From NCBI RefSeq assembly GCF_002019635.1, contig NZ_KV917371.1, forward strand, positions 1,470,001 through 1,534,000: a DNA stretch of 64,000 nt. Direction: 5' to 3'. The stretch is from Metabacillus halosaccharovorans. Lineage in GTDB: Bacteria; Bacillota; Bacilli; Bacillales; Bacillaceae. The notes under the pieces are model-generated. The model saw only the letters and a program-made list of their open reading frames with translations, ran no database searches and was not told where the DNA came from. Below are positions 11,788 through 21,013 of this stretch, piece after piece (the stretch's first letter is position 1; each line of letters starts with the position of its first letter). The position numbers and the translations under genes were made by a program.

Positions 11788-13644
11788 GTGTGCCAGGCAT
11801 GGCAACTATCTAGGTGGTGAAAGTCCACTGTGGGGGTACACATCGACCAACCACTAAGGAAGCGCAAGGTACTTATCGCGAGATAAGGGCTGGAGGAAGC
11901 GTGGAATAAAATCTTGGCTCGACGAACAGAAATCTGATACTAAGGCTTTACAAAGGGATAAGACTCCTAAACAAGTTAAAGTCCAAAAGATGTGCGTAAC
12001 TTTGTAAAGGAGATCAGGCGAGTAAAAGAGGAAAGATGGTTGTCTTACCCTGGGAGATCGTGCGGATGTACAAAAGGTACAGTCGAAAAAGGTTAGTCGC
12101 AAGAAGTCAGCAGAAGCCATAGTAGTGAAGTAATTTCAGGAAGGGCTGAACAATTTATAGTGTTTCAACACCACGAATGCGCAAGTGACCTACTCCGAAT
12201 GTGTTAGTGGTGAAAGTATGGGCGTACCTCAAAGGATAACCAAAATGGAGCTATCACTTACTACGTGAGAGGAAAGGAGAAACGAGTGTGGAACTTTTAG
12301 AACAAATTCTAAGTAATCAAAATATGAATGAAGCCTACTTGCGTGTATATAAAAACAAAGGTGCTAGTGGGGTCGATGGAATAACGGTCGATGAACTGAA
12401 AAAATATCTGAGAGAGAACAAGGATGAGCTACGTCAGCGCATCAGAACAAGAAAGTACCAACCACAAGCTGCCTTAAGAGTGGAGATCCCAAAAGAAAAT
12501 GGTAAGATGCGCAAATTGGGAATACCAACAGTAGTGGATAGGGTAGTTCAACAAGCCATTCATCAAGTTCTCAGCCCAATATTTGAAAAGCAATTCAGTG
12601 AATTCAGTTATGGCTTTAGACCAAAAAGAAGTTGTGAGATGGCAATTATTAAAAGCTTGGAATTTCTAAATGACGGATACGATTGGATTGTGGATATTGA
12701 CCTTGAAAGATTTTTCGATACAGTCCATCACGATAAACTCATGCGGATCATCTCTAATACAATAGATGATGGAGATGTCATTTCCCTTATAAGGAAATAT
12801 CTTGTCAGTGGAGTTATGGAGAATGGAAGATATGAAGAAACACCAGTTGGAACTCCGCAAGGAGGAAACCTAAGCCCACTGCTGAGTAATATTATGTTGA
12901 ACCAACTGGATAAGGAGCTAGAAAGTAGAGGACTTCAATTCGTGAGATACGCTGATGATGCCCTAATCTTCGTGAAGAGTGAGAAAGCAGCGAATAGAGT
13001 GATGGAATCAATCGTGAGATTTATAGAAAATAAATTAGGGTTAATAGTGAATGTAGAAAAGAGTAAAATCTCTCGTCCAAAAGATTTGAAATTCTTAGGA
13101 TTTGGATATTATTACGATTTTAAGAATGAGAAATACCAAGTAAAACCTCATTCAACGTCAATACAAAAATTTCGAAGGAAGCTTCGAAAATTAACAAAGC
13201 GAAATTGGAGTGTTTCGCTAGGCTACCGAACCTTAAAACTAAAACAAGTCATACTTGGGTAGGTTAACTACTTTAGAATCTCGAATATGAAAAAAGCAAT
13301 GACTGAGATAGATAAGAAGCTTCGCTCCAGAATTAGAGTCATCATCTGGAAGCAATGGAAGGTATCGAAGAAACGAATCAAATCGCTTATCCAATTAGGA
13401 ATCCCTGAGGAAGAGGCGAAGGGATTAACCTTCTGTCGAAGAGGTTATCGATACATCGGATTATCGAAAGTTGTTCAAAGAGCAATCTCAAATAAAAGAC
13501 TAAAGCAGAGGGGACTTCCCTCTGCTTTAGATCATTATCTAAAAGTACACACTGTAATATAAATTGAACCGCCGTATACGGAACCGTACGTACGGTGGTG
13601 TGAGAGGGGCGAAAATAATTAAATTATTTTTCCCTCTACTCGAT
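11788..13644 (+). mobile_element. Group II intron, class C-like, with ORF
   Basis: The element begins with GTGTGCC, the usual 5' end of a group II intron, and holds about 500 nt of ribozyme sequence, a reverse transcriptase frame (12288-13562) and domains V and VI. Domain V is at about 13565-13602: ACCGCCGTA pairs with TACGGTGGT, TACG with CGTA around a GAAC tetraloop, with a two-base CG bulge. Domain VI (about 13603-13644) pairs GAGGG with CCCTC and ends CGAT; the 3' boundary is uncertain by a few bases. Insertion just after a terminator-like hairpin is the known target preference of class C introns. Confidence 0.85.
12288..13562 (+). pseudogene. ltrA: Group II intron reverse transcriptase/maturase, interrupted by amber codon
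   Basis: The 424-codon frame encodes an RT/maturase that splices and mobilises the intron. It starts at GTG 12288 behind AAAGGAGA. RT motifs are intact: GIPTVVDRVVQQAI, SYGFRPKRS, VDIDLERFFDTV (catalytic Asp), TPQGGNLSPLLSNI and the RYADDALIF active site. A single TAG at 13260-13262 stops the frame after KLKQVILG. The same frame then continues VNYFRISNMKK through the maturase/X domain to TAA at 13560. Related proteins have Trp here (GWVNYF), so one TGG-to-TAG change explains the break. There is no HNH endonuclease domain, as expected for class C. The truncated 324-aa product lacks the maturase domain. Confidence 0.9.
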
Positions 13645-13657
13645 CTGGTATTATTGT

Positions 13658-14413
13658 CTATACCTCTTCCTCAGTATATGGGTCCTTCTCATATGGAGGA
13701 AGATCTCCAAAAATGGTCATTAGACCTTCTTCATCTAACATATCTTCATATTGCTGATGCTGATTGGATGGATAGATCGTAATTTCTTTTCCTTCAATAT
13801 CAGTTCCAATAAAGTTTTCGTAATCCTCAACATATCCATCAGGATCATTTGATTCCATGTAGACATCATTATAATGATCTTGTGGATTATTAAAATCTGA
13901 TGGTGTTTCCGAAGAACCATAACTGTTTACAATTTGATAGGCGTCTTCAGCATCAAATGCCACATTTTCATCTTGATCATCATAATCAAATTTTCCAAAG
14001 GGAGGCATTAAAACTCCTTCCTCAATTGGACGGTTATGAGAAACAATTTGTTCAGGAGCATGCTCCTTACAAGTAGTGGCTGTAGGTATGGCATCAAGAC
14101 GTTCCAGAGGTATATCAATGCCACATACTTCGCATTGTCCATATGTTCCATCTTCAATCTTCTGTAACGCTCGTTCAATGTCTAATTTTTCTTCTTCCGT
14201 ATGTTCATTTAATGCGATATCTTTTTCTCTCTCATACAGTTCTGTTCCCTCATCACCTGGATGATTATCATAACTGGATAGTTCACCAACGGATTCATGA
14301 AAATGCCCTTCTTCTAATCCAAAATGTCCATTCATTTCAAAACGCTCGTCAATTTCCTTTTTCATTTGCGTAAGCTGTGAACGGAAGGTTTCTACTTGTT
14401 GTGAACTTAGCAT
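13658..14413 (-). CDS. yteA: YteA-family protein with DksA/TraR-type zinc finger
   Basis: A 251-aa protein of the YteA family (linked to sporulation in Bacillus). It has an N-terminal acidic helical part (LTQMKKEIDERFE), then a DksA/TraR-like zinc finger CEVCGIDIPLERLDAIPTAT followed by CKEHA at about residues 95-120, and a long acidic C-terminal tail rich in Asp, Glu, Asn and Tyr. The frame is open from 14497, but ATG 14413, behind GGAAGGAG, removes an implausible hydrophobic leader and fits the family. Its 3' end is only 14 bases from the intron, which separates it from the likely terminator at 11757-11783. Confidence 0.87.
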   Translation of the reverse strand: MLSSQQVETFRSQLTQMKKEIDERFEMNGHFGLEEGHFHESVGELSSYDNHPGDEGTELYEREKDIALNEHTEEEKLDIERALQKIEDGTYGQCEVCGIDIPLERLDAIPTATTCKEHAPEQIVSHNRPIEEGVLMPPFGKFDYDDQDENVAFDAEDAYQIVNSYGSSETPSDFNNPQDHYNDVYMESNDPDGYVEDYENFIGTDIEGKEITIYPSNQHQQYEDMLDEEGLMTIFGDLPPYEKDPYTEEEV

Positions 14414-14631
14414 ACCATCCACGCTCCTTCCTTGATGAAATAGTTCTATACCTATTATGAACAGTAAGAAGAAAAACATGATTGTAAAAAATTTCATCGG
14501 AAAATCTTTAGAAAATTACAAAGGGGTTTATTTTACCAGTTGTACCTATAAAATTGAATGCTTATCCGAGACGTTTTCATTTTAATCTTGTACATCAAGA
14601 TATATAATAAGGTTAGTACAGGGTAAACCTA

Positions 14632-14660
14632 TTGACACACCTTCTAGCTAGGTGTATCTT
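14632..14660 (+). promoter_or_regulatory. Candidate sigma-A promoter of the men operon
   Basis: TTGACA at 14632-14637 and TATCTT at 14655-14660 are separated by 17 bases, upstream of menF. An imperfect inverted repeat ACACC..GGTGT lies in the spacer. No protein that would bind it can be named. Confidence 0.55.
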
Positions 14661-14694
14661 AATATAAGCAATTTTTGGTGTCGGGGGGATAAGA

Positions 14695-16107
14695 TTGATA
14701 ACTACTTTGGACCATACATTAAAAGAATTCATTCAACAGGCATTGGAAGATGCAAAGCGAACGAAACAATCGGTAATCGTTAGCTGCATTAAAGAAGTGG
14801 ACGCAATGGACCCCCTTCATTTCTTTGCTTCCGGTGAAGATCTTTTCCTTGGAGAGCGATATTTTTGGTCAACGCCTAATCGTGATTTTACAATGGCAGG
14901 ATTAGGAAATGAATTGGTAATTGAAAATAATCTGACAACTAAAGAACGTTTTCGGGATATAGAAAATGAATGGAAGCGCTTTAAAAAAGTCGTTGTATCG
15001 AATGAAACAAATCAGGTAGGGATAGGACCCATCTTATTTGGCGGCTTTTCATTTGACCCGCTTAAAGAAAAAAGTCTACTATGGAATAATTTCTCAGAAG
15101 CAAAGTTCGTGTTACCTAAACATATGCTTTCTGTTATTGATCAGAAAAGCTATATAACGATAAATAAACTAGTCACACCTCATGATGAACTAACGATGTG
15201 TCTTAAACATTTTGAAAGTTCATTTGAAATTGGTTCGGCTCTTCCTTATCAATTAGATTGTGAAAAAGGTAACGAATTCTCAACCATTGAATATAAAACA
15301 TCAGAGTGGCTAAAAGCCATTCAAAAGGCAACAAACAATATAAAGTCAAAAGAAATGGATAAAGTTGTGCTTGCACGCGAGGTTCACCTCAAGTTTTCAG
15401 ACAAAATTAACCCGTATCAAGTTATCTACAACTTACAACAAGAACAGCCAACCAGTTATATTTTTGAGTTTGAAAACGGACCTCAACATTTTGTAGGAGC
15501 AACACCTGAAAGATTAATTAAAAAGAAAGACAATGAAGTTCTCTCGACTTGTCTGGCAGGATCAATCAAAAGAGGAAAAACAGAACAAGAGGATCATGAT
15601 TTAGGACAGCAATTATTACATGATGATAAAAATTTACTGGAGCATGCGATCGTTGTAAAAATGATAAAATCTGCTATAGAAAGCTGTTGCTTTGACGTGA
15701 TCACACCTAAGTCACCTGCTTTATTTAAATCGAAAAATATCCAGCATCTTTTTACACCTGTTAAGGGTTATGCAAGAGAAGGCTTTTCCTTCTTATCTAT
15801 GGTAGAGAAACTTCATCCAACTCCGGCATTAGGAGGGTTCCCTAAATGGAAGGCTATTGAGAAGATTAGGGAATTAGAGCCGATGCATCGTGGCTGGTAT
15901 GCCGGTCCATTAGGTTGGATTGATCATGAAGACAATGGTGAATTTGTTGTTGCTCTTCGATCTGGATTGTTGGAGGGACAAAATGCAGCCCTTTTTGCAG
16001 GATGCGGGATTGTTGAAGAATCGGATCCAAAATCGGAATATCTTGAGACAAAAATAAAACTAAAACCTATGATGTCTGCACTAGGAGGAGTTGTGAATGA
16101 AGACTAG
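14695..16107 (+). CDS. menF: Isochorismate synthase, menaquinone-specific
   Basis: MenF (470 aa) turns chorismate into isochorismate, the first menaquinone-specific step. The C-terminal chorismate-binding domain is clear: STCLAGSIKRG, HPTPALGGFPK, and the signature GCGIVEESDPKSEYLETKIK near the end. The start is TTG 14695, behind GGGGGGAT. Next to menD and not to a DHBA gene set, it is menF rather than dhbC. It overlaps menD by 11 bases. Confidence 0.93.
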   Translation: MITTLDHTLKEFIQQALEDAKRTKQSVIVSCIKEVDAMDPLHFFASGEDLFLGERYFWSTPNRDFTMAGLGNELVIENNLTTKERFRDIENEWKRFKKVVVSNETNQVGIGPILFGGFSFDPLKEKSLLWNNFSEAKFVLPKHMLSVIDQKSYITINKLVTPHDELTMCLKHFESSFEIGSALPYQLDCEKGNEFSTIEYKTSEWLKAIQKATNNIKSKEMDKVVLAREVHLKFSDKINPYQVIYNLQQEQPTSYIFEFENGPQHFVGATPERLIKKKDNEVLSTCLAGSIKRGKTEQEDHDLGQQLLHDDKNLLEHAIVVKMIKSAIESCCFDVITPKSPALFKSKNIQHLFTPVKGYAREGFSFLSMVEKLHPTPALGGFPKWKAIEKIRELEPMHRGWYAGPLGWIDHEDNGEFVVALRSGLLEGQNAALFAGCGIVEESDPKSEYLETKIKLKPMMSALGGVVNED

Positions 16108-17848
16108 TGATTCCCTAACAAGATTTGTCGCTAGTTTTGTTGATGAATTAACACGCTTAGGAGTTAATAAGGCAGTGATTAGCCCTGGTTCTCGCTCTAC
16201 TCCATTAGCCATGTTAATGGCAGAGCATCCTAAACTTTCTTGTTACATGAATATCGACGAAAGATCAGCAGGTTTTTTTGCCCTTGGTTTAGCTAAGGAA
16301 AAGAAAAAGCCTGTTGTGCTTGTTTGCACATCTGGAACGGCAGCGGCTAACTACTATCCGGCAATCGTTGAAGCCCGTTACGCGAGAGTTCCCTTAATTG
16401 TTTTAACAGCTGATAGACCGCATGAGTTACGTGACGTAGGTGCTCCTCAAGCGATTGATCAGCTTCAAATGTACGGTAATTACCCAAAATGGTTTGTTGA
16501 TGTGGCATTGCCTGAAGAAGAAGTTGGGATGTATCGTTATGTCAGAACGATAGCTGGCAGAGCATTTGCTATTTCCGCATCACATCCTGCAGGTGTTGTT
16601 CATCTGAATTTTCCATTTAGAGAACCTTTAATTCCGAATTTAGGTCTGTCAAATCTGTGGGAAGTAGAAGATGACAGACCAAGTTATTTACATACGATAC
16701 AAGGTTTACCACAACTTGCAAAAAGTCAGATAGTGGATATTGCAGATATCATGAAGGGTATAGCAAAAGGTCTTATCATTTGTGGAGAACAAAATGATTC
16801 CGAATTCATTACAGCTGTTAAAGAATTGTCCGGTAAGCTGAAATACCCTATCTTGGCGGATCCTCTCTCTCAATTACGATCTGGTAAAAGTGATAAACAG
16901 GGAATAATTGAGGGATATGATTCTATTTTGAAAGATCCGGAAATGATTAATATTCTTAAGCCTGAACTTATTATTCGTTTTGGACCTATGCCTGTTTCCA
17001 AGCCATTGATGCTAATGCTGAAAAACAATCCGGATATTACACAGATTATTGTTGATCCGAGTGAGGAATATCGTGATCCTACATTAAATGCTTCCCATAT
17101 GATTGTTTGCAATCATACTAAATTCTGTGAGGATTTATCTGAAATCTTAGAAGAATGTGTTTCAAATCAGTTCTATGATGACTGGATTCTTTCCAATACT
17201 ATTTTTCAAGATATGATTGAGCATAAGCTTGGGCATATCAATGATCTATTTGAAGGAAAGATTGTAAGGGAGCTTCAGCATGTTCTTCCTGATGGTAGTC
17301 GTTTAGTTGTTGGGAGTAGTATGCCAATTCGGGATGTTGATACATTTTTTAGGAATACGGATAAAGAAATAAGAGTTCTCGCAAACAGGGGAGCAAATGG
17401 AATTGATGGTGTTGTATCTACTGCCTTAGGTATTAGTGCTGTTTCAACAGAACCTGCTTTTCTTTTAATAGGAGATTTATCATTTTTTCATGATTTCAAT
17501 GGTTTACTGGCCGCCAAGATGAACAATCTTGATTTAACGATTATATTGGTAAACAATGATGGTGGAGGTATTTTCTCTTTTCTTCCTCAATCAAAAGAAG
17601 AAAAGCATTTTGAAACATTATATGGAACACCAATTGGCATCGATTTTTCTAAAGTGGTTGATATGTATCAAGGGGAGTATGAAAAAATTAATAGCTGGGA
17701 TGAATTGCATACGTATTTTCAGGATAAATGGTCAAATAGAGGACTAAAGGTGATTGAAATCGAGACAAATCGCACTACACGTGTCAATATTCATCGGGAA
17801 TTGTTAGATCATGTTTCCCAGGAAATAAGAAAAGTGTTGAAACAATGA
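16097..17848 (+). CDS. menD: SEPHCHC synthase (MenD)
   Basis: MenD (583 aa) is a thiamine-diphosphate enzyme that joins isochorismate and 2-oxoglutarate to give SEPHCHC. N-terminal ISPGSRSTPLAMLMAEHP, then CTSGTAAANYYPA, and the C-terminal ThDP/Mg motif from GDLSFFHDFNGLL to VNNDGGGIFSFLP (about residues 465-505) are all present. Length is normal. It overlaps menF and its stop overlaps the menH start (ATGA). Confidence 0.95.
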   Translation: MKTSDSLTRFVASFVDELTRLGVNKAVISPGSRSTPLAMLMAEHPKLSCYMNIDERSAGFFALGLAKEKKKPVVLVCTSGTAAANYYPAIVEARYARVPLIVLTADRPHELRDVGAPQAIDQLQMYGNYPKWFVDVALPEEEVGMYRYVRTIAGRAFAISASHPAGVVHLNFPFREPLIPNLGLSNLWEVEDDRPSYLHTIQGLPQLAKSQIVDIADIMKGIAKGLIICGEQNDSEFITAVKELSGKLKYPILADPLSQLRSGKSDKQGIIEGYDSILKDPEMINILKPELIIRFGPMPVSKPLMLMLKNNPDITQIIVDPSEEYRDPTLNASHMIVCNHTKFCEDLSEILEECVSNQFYDDWILSNTIFQDMIEHKLGHINDLFEGKIVRELQHVLPDGSRLVVGSSMPIRDVDTFFRNTDKEIRVLANRGANGIDGVVSTALGISAVSTEPAFLLIGDLSFFHDFNGLLAAKMNNLDLTIILVNNDGGGIFSFLPQSKEEKHFETLYGTPIGIDFSKVVDMYQGEYEKINSWDELHTYFQDKWSNRGLKVIEIETNRTTRVNIHRELLDHVSQEIRKVLKQ

Positions 17849-18657
17849 AAATAAGAGATGTTTCTTATCATGTTGAAATTGAGGGAAAGGGAGAGCCGCT
17901 AGTATTTTTACATGGCTTTACAGGTTCTTCTTTGAGTTGGCAACACCTCATAAATGACTTTCGTAATTATCAATTAATCTTTATTGATATACTGGGTCAT
18001 GGAAAATCTGATCATCCATCAGATTCGTCAAGATATAAAATGGAAGAAGTAGTTGAGGATATCATAGAGATTTTTAATCGTTTGACGATCGATAAAGCAC
18101 ATATTGTGGGGTATTCTATGGGAGGAAGATTAGCTTTGTCTCTTGCTGCATTATACCCTCATCGTGTCAAAAAACTTGTATTGGAAAGCAGTTCACCAGG
18201 ATTGAACACTGATGAAGAAAGAAATCACCGTATCAAATCTGATCAAGCCCTTGCAGATGAAATAGTAAGAGAGGGAATTTCCCGCTTTGTTGATAAGTGG
18301 GAGAAAATCCCGCTTTTTTCCTCGCAAATGATGATGTCAGATTCGCAAAAAAACAAGTTGAGAGAACAGCGTTTATTAAATACTGAGATAGGCTTAGCTA
18401 ATAGTCTTCTTGGCATGGGGACAGGCTCTCAACCATCATGGTGGGATGAATTGCCAACTCTCCATATTTCAGTTTTACTTCTTTGTGGTGAATTGGATCA
18501 AAAGTTTTGTGAAATAGCTAAAAGAATGCATGAAAGATTACCATTTTCTGTTTTAAAGGAAATTAATCAAGCGGGACATGCAATTCATGTAGAACAACCG
18601 CGAATTTTTGGTAAAATAGTAATTGAGTTCTTAAATGAGGACAAATCTTTAAACTAG
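17845..18657 (+). CDS. menH: SHCHC synthase (alpha/beta hydrolase, MenH)
   Basis: MenH (270 aa) removes pyruvate from SEPHCHC. It is an alpha/beta hydrolase: FLHGFTGSSLSW forms the oxyanion region, GYSMGGRLALSLA holds the Ser at about residue 90, CGELDQKF the Asp, and NQAGHAIHVEQP the His near residue 250. The operon position between menD and menB settles the role. Start ATG 17845 overlaps the menD stop by four bases. Confidence 0.93.
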   Translation: MKIRDVSYHVEIEGKGEPLVFLHGFTGSSLSWQHLINDFRNYQLIFIDILGHGKSDHPSDSSRYKMEEVVEDIIEIFNRLTIDKAHIVGYSMGGRLALSLAALYPHRVKKLVLESSSPGLNTDEERNHRIKSDQALADEIVREGISRFVDKWEKIPLFSSQMMMSDSQKNKLREQRLLNTEIGLANSLLGMGTGSQPSWWDELPTLHISVLLLCGELDQKFCEIAKRMHERLPFSVLKEINQAGHAIHVEQPRIFGKIVIEFLNEDKSLN

Positions 18658-18669
18658 GAGGCTATAAAC

Positions 18670-19488
18670 ATGGCAATTGAATGGGTTACAGAACGCCAGT
18701 ATGAAGAAATTATCTATCAAACATATAATGGGATTGCAAAAATCTCAATTAATCGTCCACATGTACATAATGCATTTACTCCAAAAACAGTTATGGAGTT
18801 AATTGATGCATTTGCTTATGCACGTGATGACCAAAATGTAGGAGTCATTATCTTAACAGGTGAAGGTGGAAAAGCATTCTGTTCTGGTGGAGATCAGAAA
18901 GTCCGCGGACATGGCGGTTATGTTGGTGATGACCAAATTCCACGCTTAAATGTTCTTGATTTACAACGTTTAATCCGTGTTATTCCAAAACCGGTTATTG
19001 CGATGGTAGCAGGTTATGCAATCGGTGGTGGACATGTACTCCATATTGTCTGTGACTTAACAATTGCAGCTGACAATGCTGTATTCGGACAAACAGGCCC
19101 TAAAGTGGGAAGCTTTGATGCTGGATATGGTTCAGGATATCTTGCACGAATTGTAGGACATAAAAAGGCTCGTGAAATTTGGTACCTATGCAGACAATAC
19201 AATGCACAAGAAGCAATGGATATGGGACTAGTTAATACAGTCGTTCCTCTAGATCAATTAGAAGAAGAAACAGTAAAATGGTGTGAGGAAATATTAGAAA
19301 AAAGCCCAACAGCTATTCGTTTCTTAAAAGCAGCATTTAATGCTGATACAGATGGACTGGCTGGTATTCAACAATTTGCTGGGGATGCAACTTTACTTTA
19401 TTATACGACTGATGAAGCAAAAGAAGGTCGTGACGCATTTAAAGAAAAGCGTTCTCCAGACTTTAAGCAATTCCCGCGTTTTCCTTAA
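18670..19488 (+). CDS. menB: 1,4-dihydroxy-2-naphthoyl-CoA synthase
   Basis: MenB (272 aa) closes the second ring of the naphthoquinone from o-succinylbenzoyl-CoA. It is a crotonase-fold enzyme: [15 protein letters not shown] (about residues 75-90), [16 protein letters not shown] (about 116-131) and [15 protein letters not shown] (about 155) are typical MenB blocks. GGAGG lies before ATG 18670. Its codon use looks more even (many strong codons) than that of its neighbours, fitting higher expression. Confidence 0.95.
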   Translation: MAIEWVTERQYEEIIYQTYNGIAKISINRPHVHNAFTPKTVMELIDAFAYARDDQNVGVIILTGEGGKAFCSGGDQKVRGHGGYVGDDQIPRLNVLDLQRLIRVIPKPVIAMVAGYAIGGGHVLHIVCDLTIAADNAVFGQTGPKVGSFDAGYGSGYLARIVGHKKAREIWYLCRQYNAQEAMDMGLVNTVVPLDQLEEETVKWCEEILEKSPTAIRFLKAAFNADTDGLAGIQQFAGDATLLYYTTDEAKEGRDAFKEKRSPDFKQFPRFP

Positions 19489-19506
19489 GCAATATTCTAC
19501 TGAAAC

Positions 19507-19539
19507 AGCTTGGTGATTTTTATCTCATCAAGCTTTTTT
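19507..19539 (+). terminator. Internal terminator-like hairpin between menB and menE
   Basis: AGCTTGGTGA pairs with TCATCAAGCT (one G-T pair) and is followed by TTTTTT. It stands in the 70-bp menB-menE gap and would lower transcription of menE and menC relative to menFDHB. Confidence 0.75.
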
Positions 19540-19558
19540 CATTATAGGAGGTAATTTT

Positions 19559-21013
19559 ATGAACCAATCATATCCTAATTGGTTAAAGCAGCGGGCTGAA
19601 CTTACCCCTGATCGTTTAGCTATCAAAACAGATGAAGTTGATCTGACTTTTTGGGAGCTATATCAACGTGTTCAACTACAGATAAAAAAATTAGTAGCTC
19701 TAAATGTGAAAAAAGGTGAGCATGTTGGGGTATTAATGAAAAACAGTGTAGAGATGATTGAGAGCATTCATGCTATTTTCTCTATAGGTGCTGTAGCTGT
19801 TTTATTAAATAACCGGCTTACTATGAAAGAAATTGCTTGGCAATTGTCAGATGTTCAAGCAAAGCATTTAATTTGTCATGAAGAATTTTTATTTCAAGTT
19901 GATGAAGAGATAAATGTAATAATCGTTGAGAAATTACATAAAAAAAGTAGCCTGGAAACTGATTATTTAATGGAAGGGTATAAAACAGATCAAGTCGCAA
20001 CGATTATGTATACCTCGGGAACAACAGGTCATCCAAAAGGAGTTATGCAAACTTTTGGGAATCATTGGTCAAGTTCAATTGGCTCTGCCCTCAACCTTGG
20101 CATTAATTCGGATGATCGTTGGTTATTGGCCGTGCCTTTGTTTCATATTAGCGGGTTATCTATTTTGTTTCGAAGTGTGATTTATGGTATTGGAATTGTA
20201 TTGTTCGAACGATTCAATGCGGAAAAAATGAATCGAGCAATTATGGAAGAAGGAGTAACAATTGTATCTGTAGTTACCACAATGCTCAACCAAATGCTGG
20301 ATAAGTTAGGCAATGAAAAATATCCAGAAACTTTTCGCTGTATGTTAGCAGGGGGAGGACCAGTTCCAAGAGGTGTGCTTGAAAAAGCCATTGAAAGGGA
20401 AATTCCAGTATTTCAAACATATGGGATGACAGAGACAGCATCACAAATTGTTACACTTTCACCTGAATACAGTATTAAAAAGCTTGGCTCAGCTGGTAAA
20501 CCATTATTTTCCTGTCAAATGAAAATAACGAAAGATGGGAAAGACTGTTCCGCATATCAAGAAGGAGAAATCCTTGTAAAGGGTCCAAATATCACAAAAG
20601 GTTATTGGAAGCTTGATGAAGCCACCAAAAAGGCATTTACAGAAGGTTGGTTTCATACTGGTGACCAAGGTTACATTGATGAAGACGGGTTTTTATTTGT
20701 ACTGGACAGACGATCAGATTTAATCATATCAGGTGGCGAAAATGTTTATCCTGCAGAAATCGAAAATGTTTTATTATCACATCAAGCAGTTGTTGATGCC
20801 GGAGTTATCGGAATTGATGATGAGAAATGGGGACAAGTTCCATATGCTTTTATTGTTTCAAATAGGACGATAAGTCATGATCAACTTTTAATGTACTGTC
20901 AAAACAATCTTGCACGCTATAAAGTACCTAAGGGGATTACATTTTTGGATGAACTGCCAAGAAATGCTTCAAATAAACTATTGAGAAGAAAATTAAAGGG
21001 ATTTTTGAAATGA
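19559..21013 (+). CDS. menE: o-succinylbenzoate--CoA ligase
   Basis: MenE (484 aa) makes o-succinylbenzoyl-CoA with ATP. It is an ANL-superfamily adenylating enzyme: P-loop-like TIMYTSGTTGHPKGVM at about residues 148-163, FQTYGMTETAS at about 285, GWFHTGDQGYIDEDG at about 365, and the C-terminal hinge and Lys region DRRSDLIISGGENVYP. Placed after menB and a terminator-like hairpin, with AGGAGG before ATG 19559. Confidence 0.95.
   Translation: MNQSYPNWLKQRAELTPDRLAIKTDEVDLTFWELYQRVQLQIKKLVALNVKKGEHVGVLMKNSVEMIESIHAIFSIGAVAVLLNNRLTMKEIAWQLSDVQAKHLICHEEFLFQVDEEINVIIVEKLHKKSSLETDYLMEGYKTDQVATIMYTSGTTGHPKGVMQTFGNHWSSSIGSALNLGINSDDRWLLAVPLFHISGLSILFRSVIYGIGIVLFERFNAEKMNRAIMEEGVTIVSVVTTMLNQMLDKLGNEKYPETFRCMLAGGGPVPRGVLEKAIEREIPVFQTYGMTETASQIVTLSPEYSIKKLGSAGKPLFSCQMKITKDGKDCSAYQEGEILVKGPNITKGYWKLDEATKKAFTEGWFHTGDQGYIDEDGFLFVLDRRSDLIISGGENVYPAEIENVLLSHQAVVDAGVIGIDDEKWGQVPYAFIVSNRTISHDQLLMYCQNNLARYKVPKGITFLDELPRNASNKLLRRKLKGFLK

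Noticed and set aside
11854-12120. 88-aa minus-strand frame inside the intron
   Set aside because: It covers structured ribozyme domains and has no family features.
13503-13529. Terminator inside the intron maturase gene
   Set aside because: AAAGCAGAGGG/CCCTCTGCTTT is a strong stem, but it lies within the coding frame and lacks a T run; probably part of the intron RNA or a chance palindrome.
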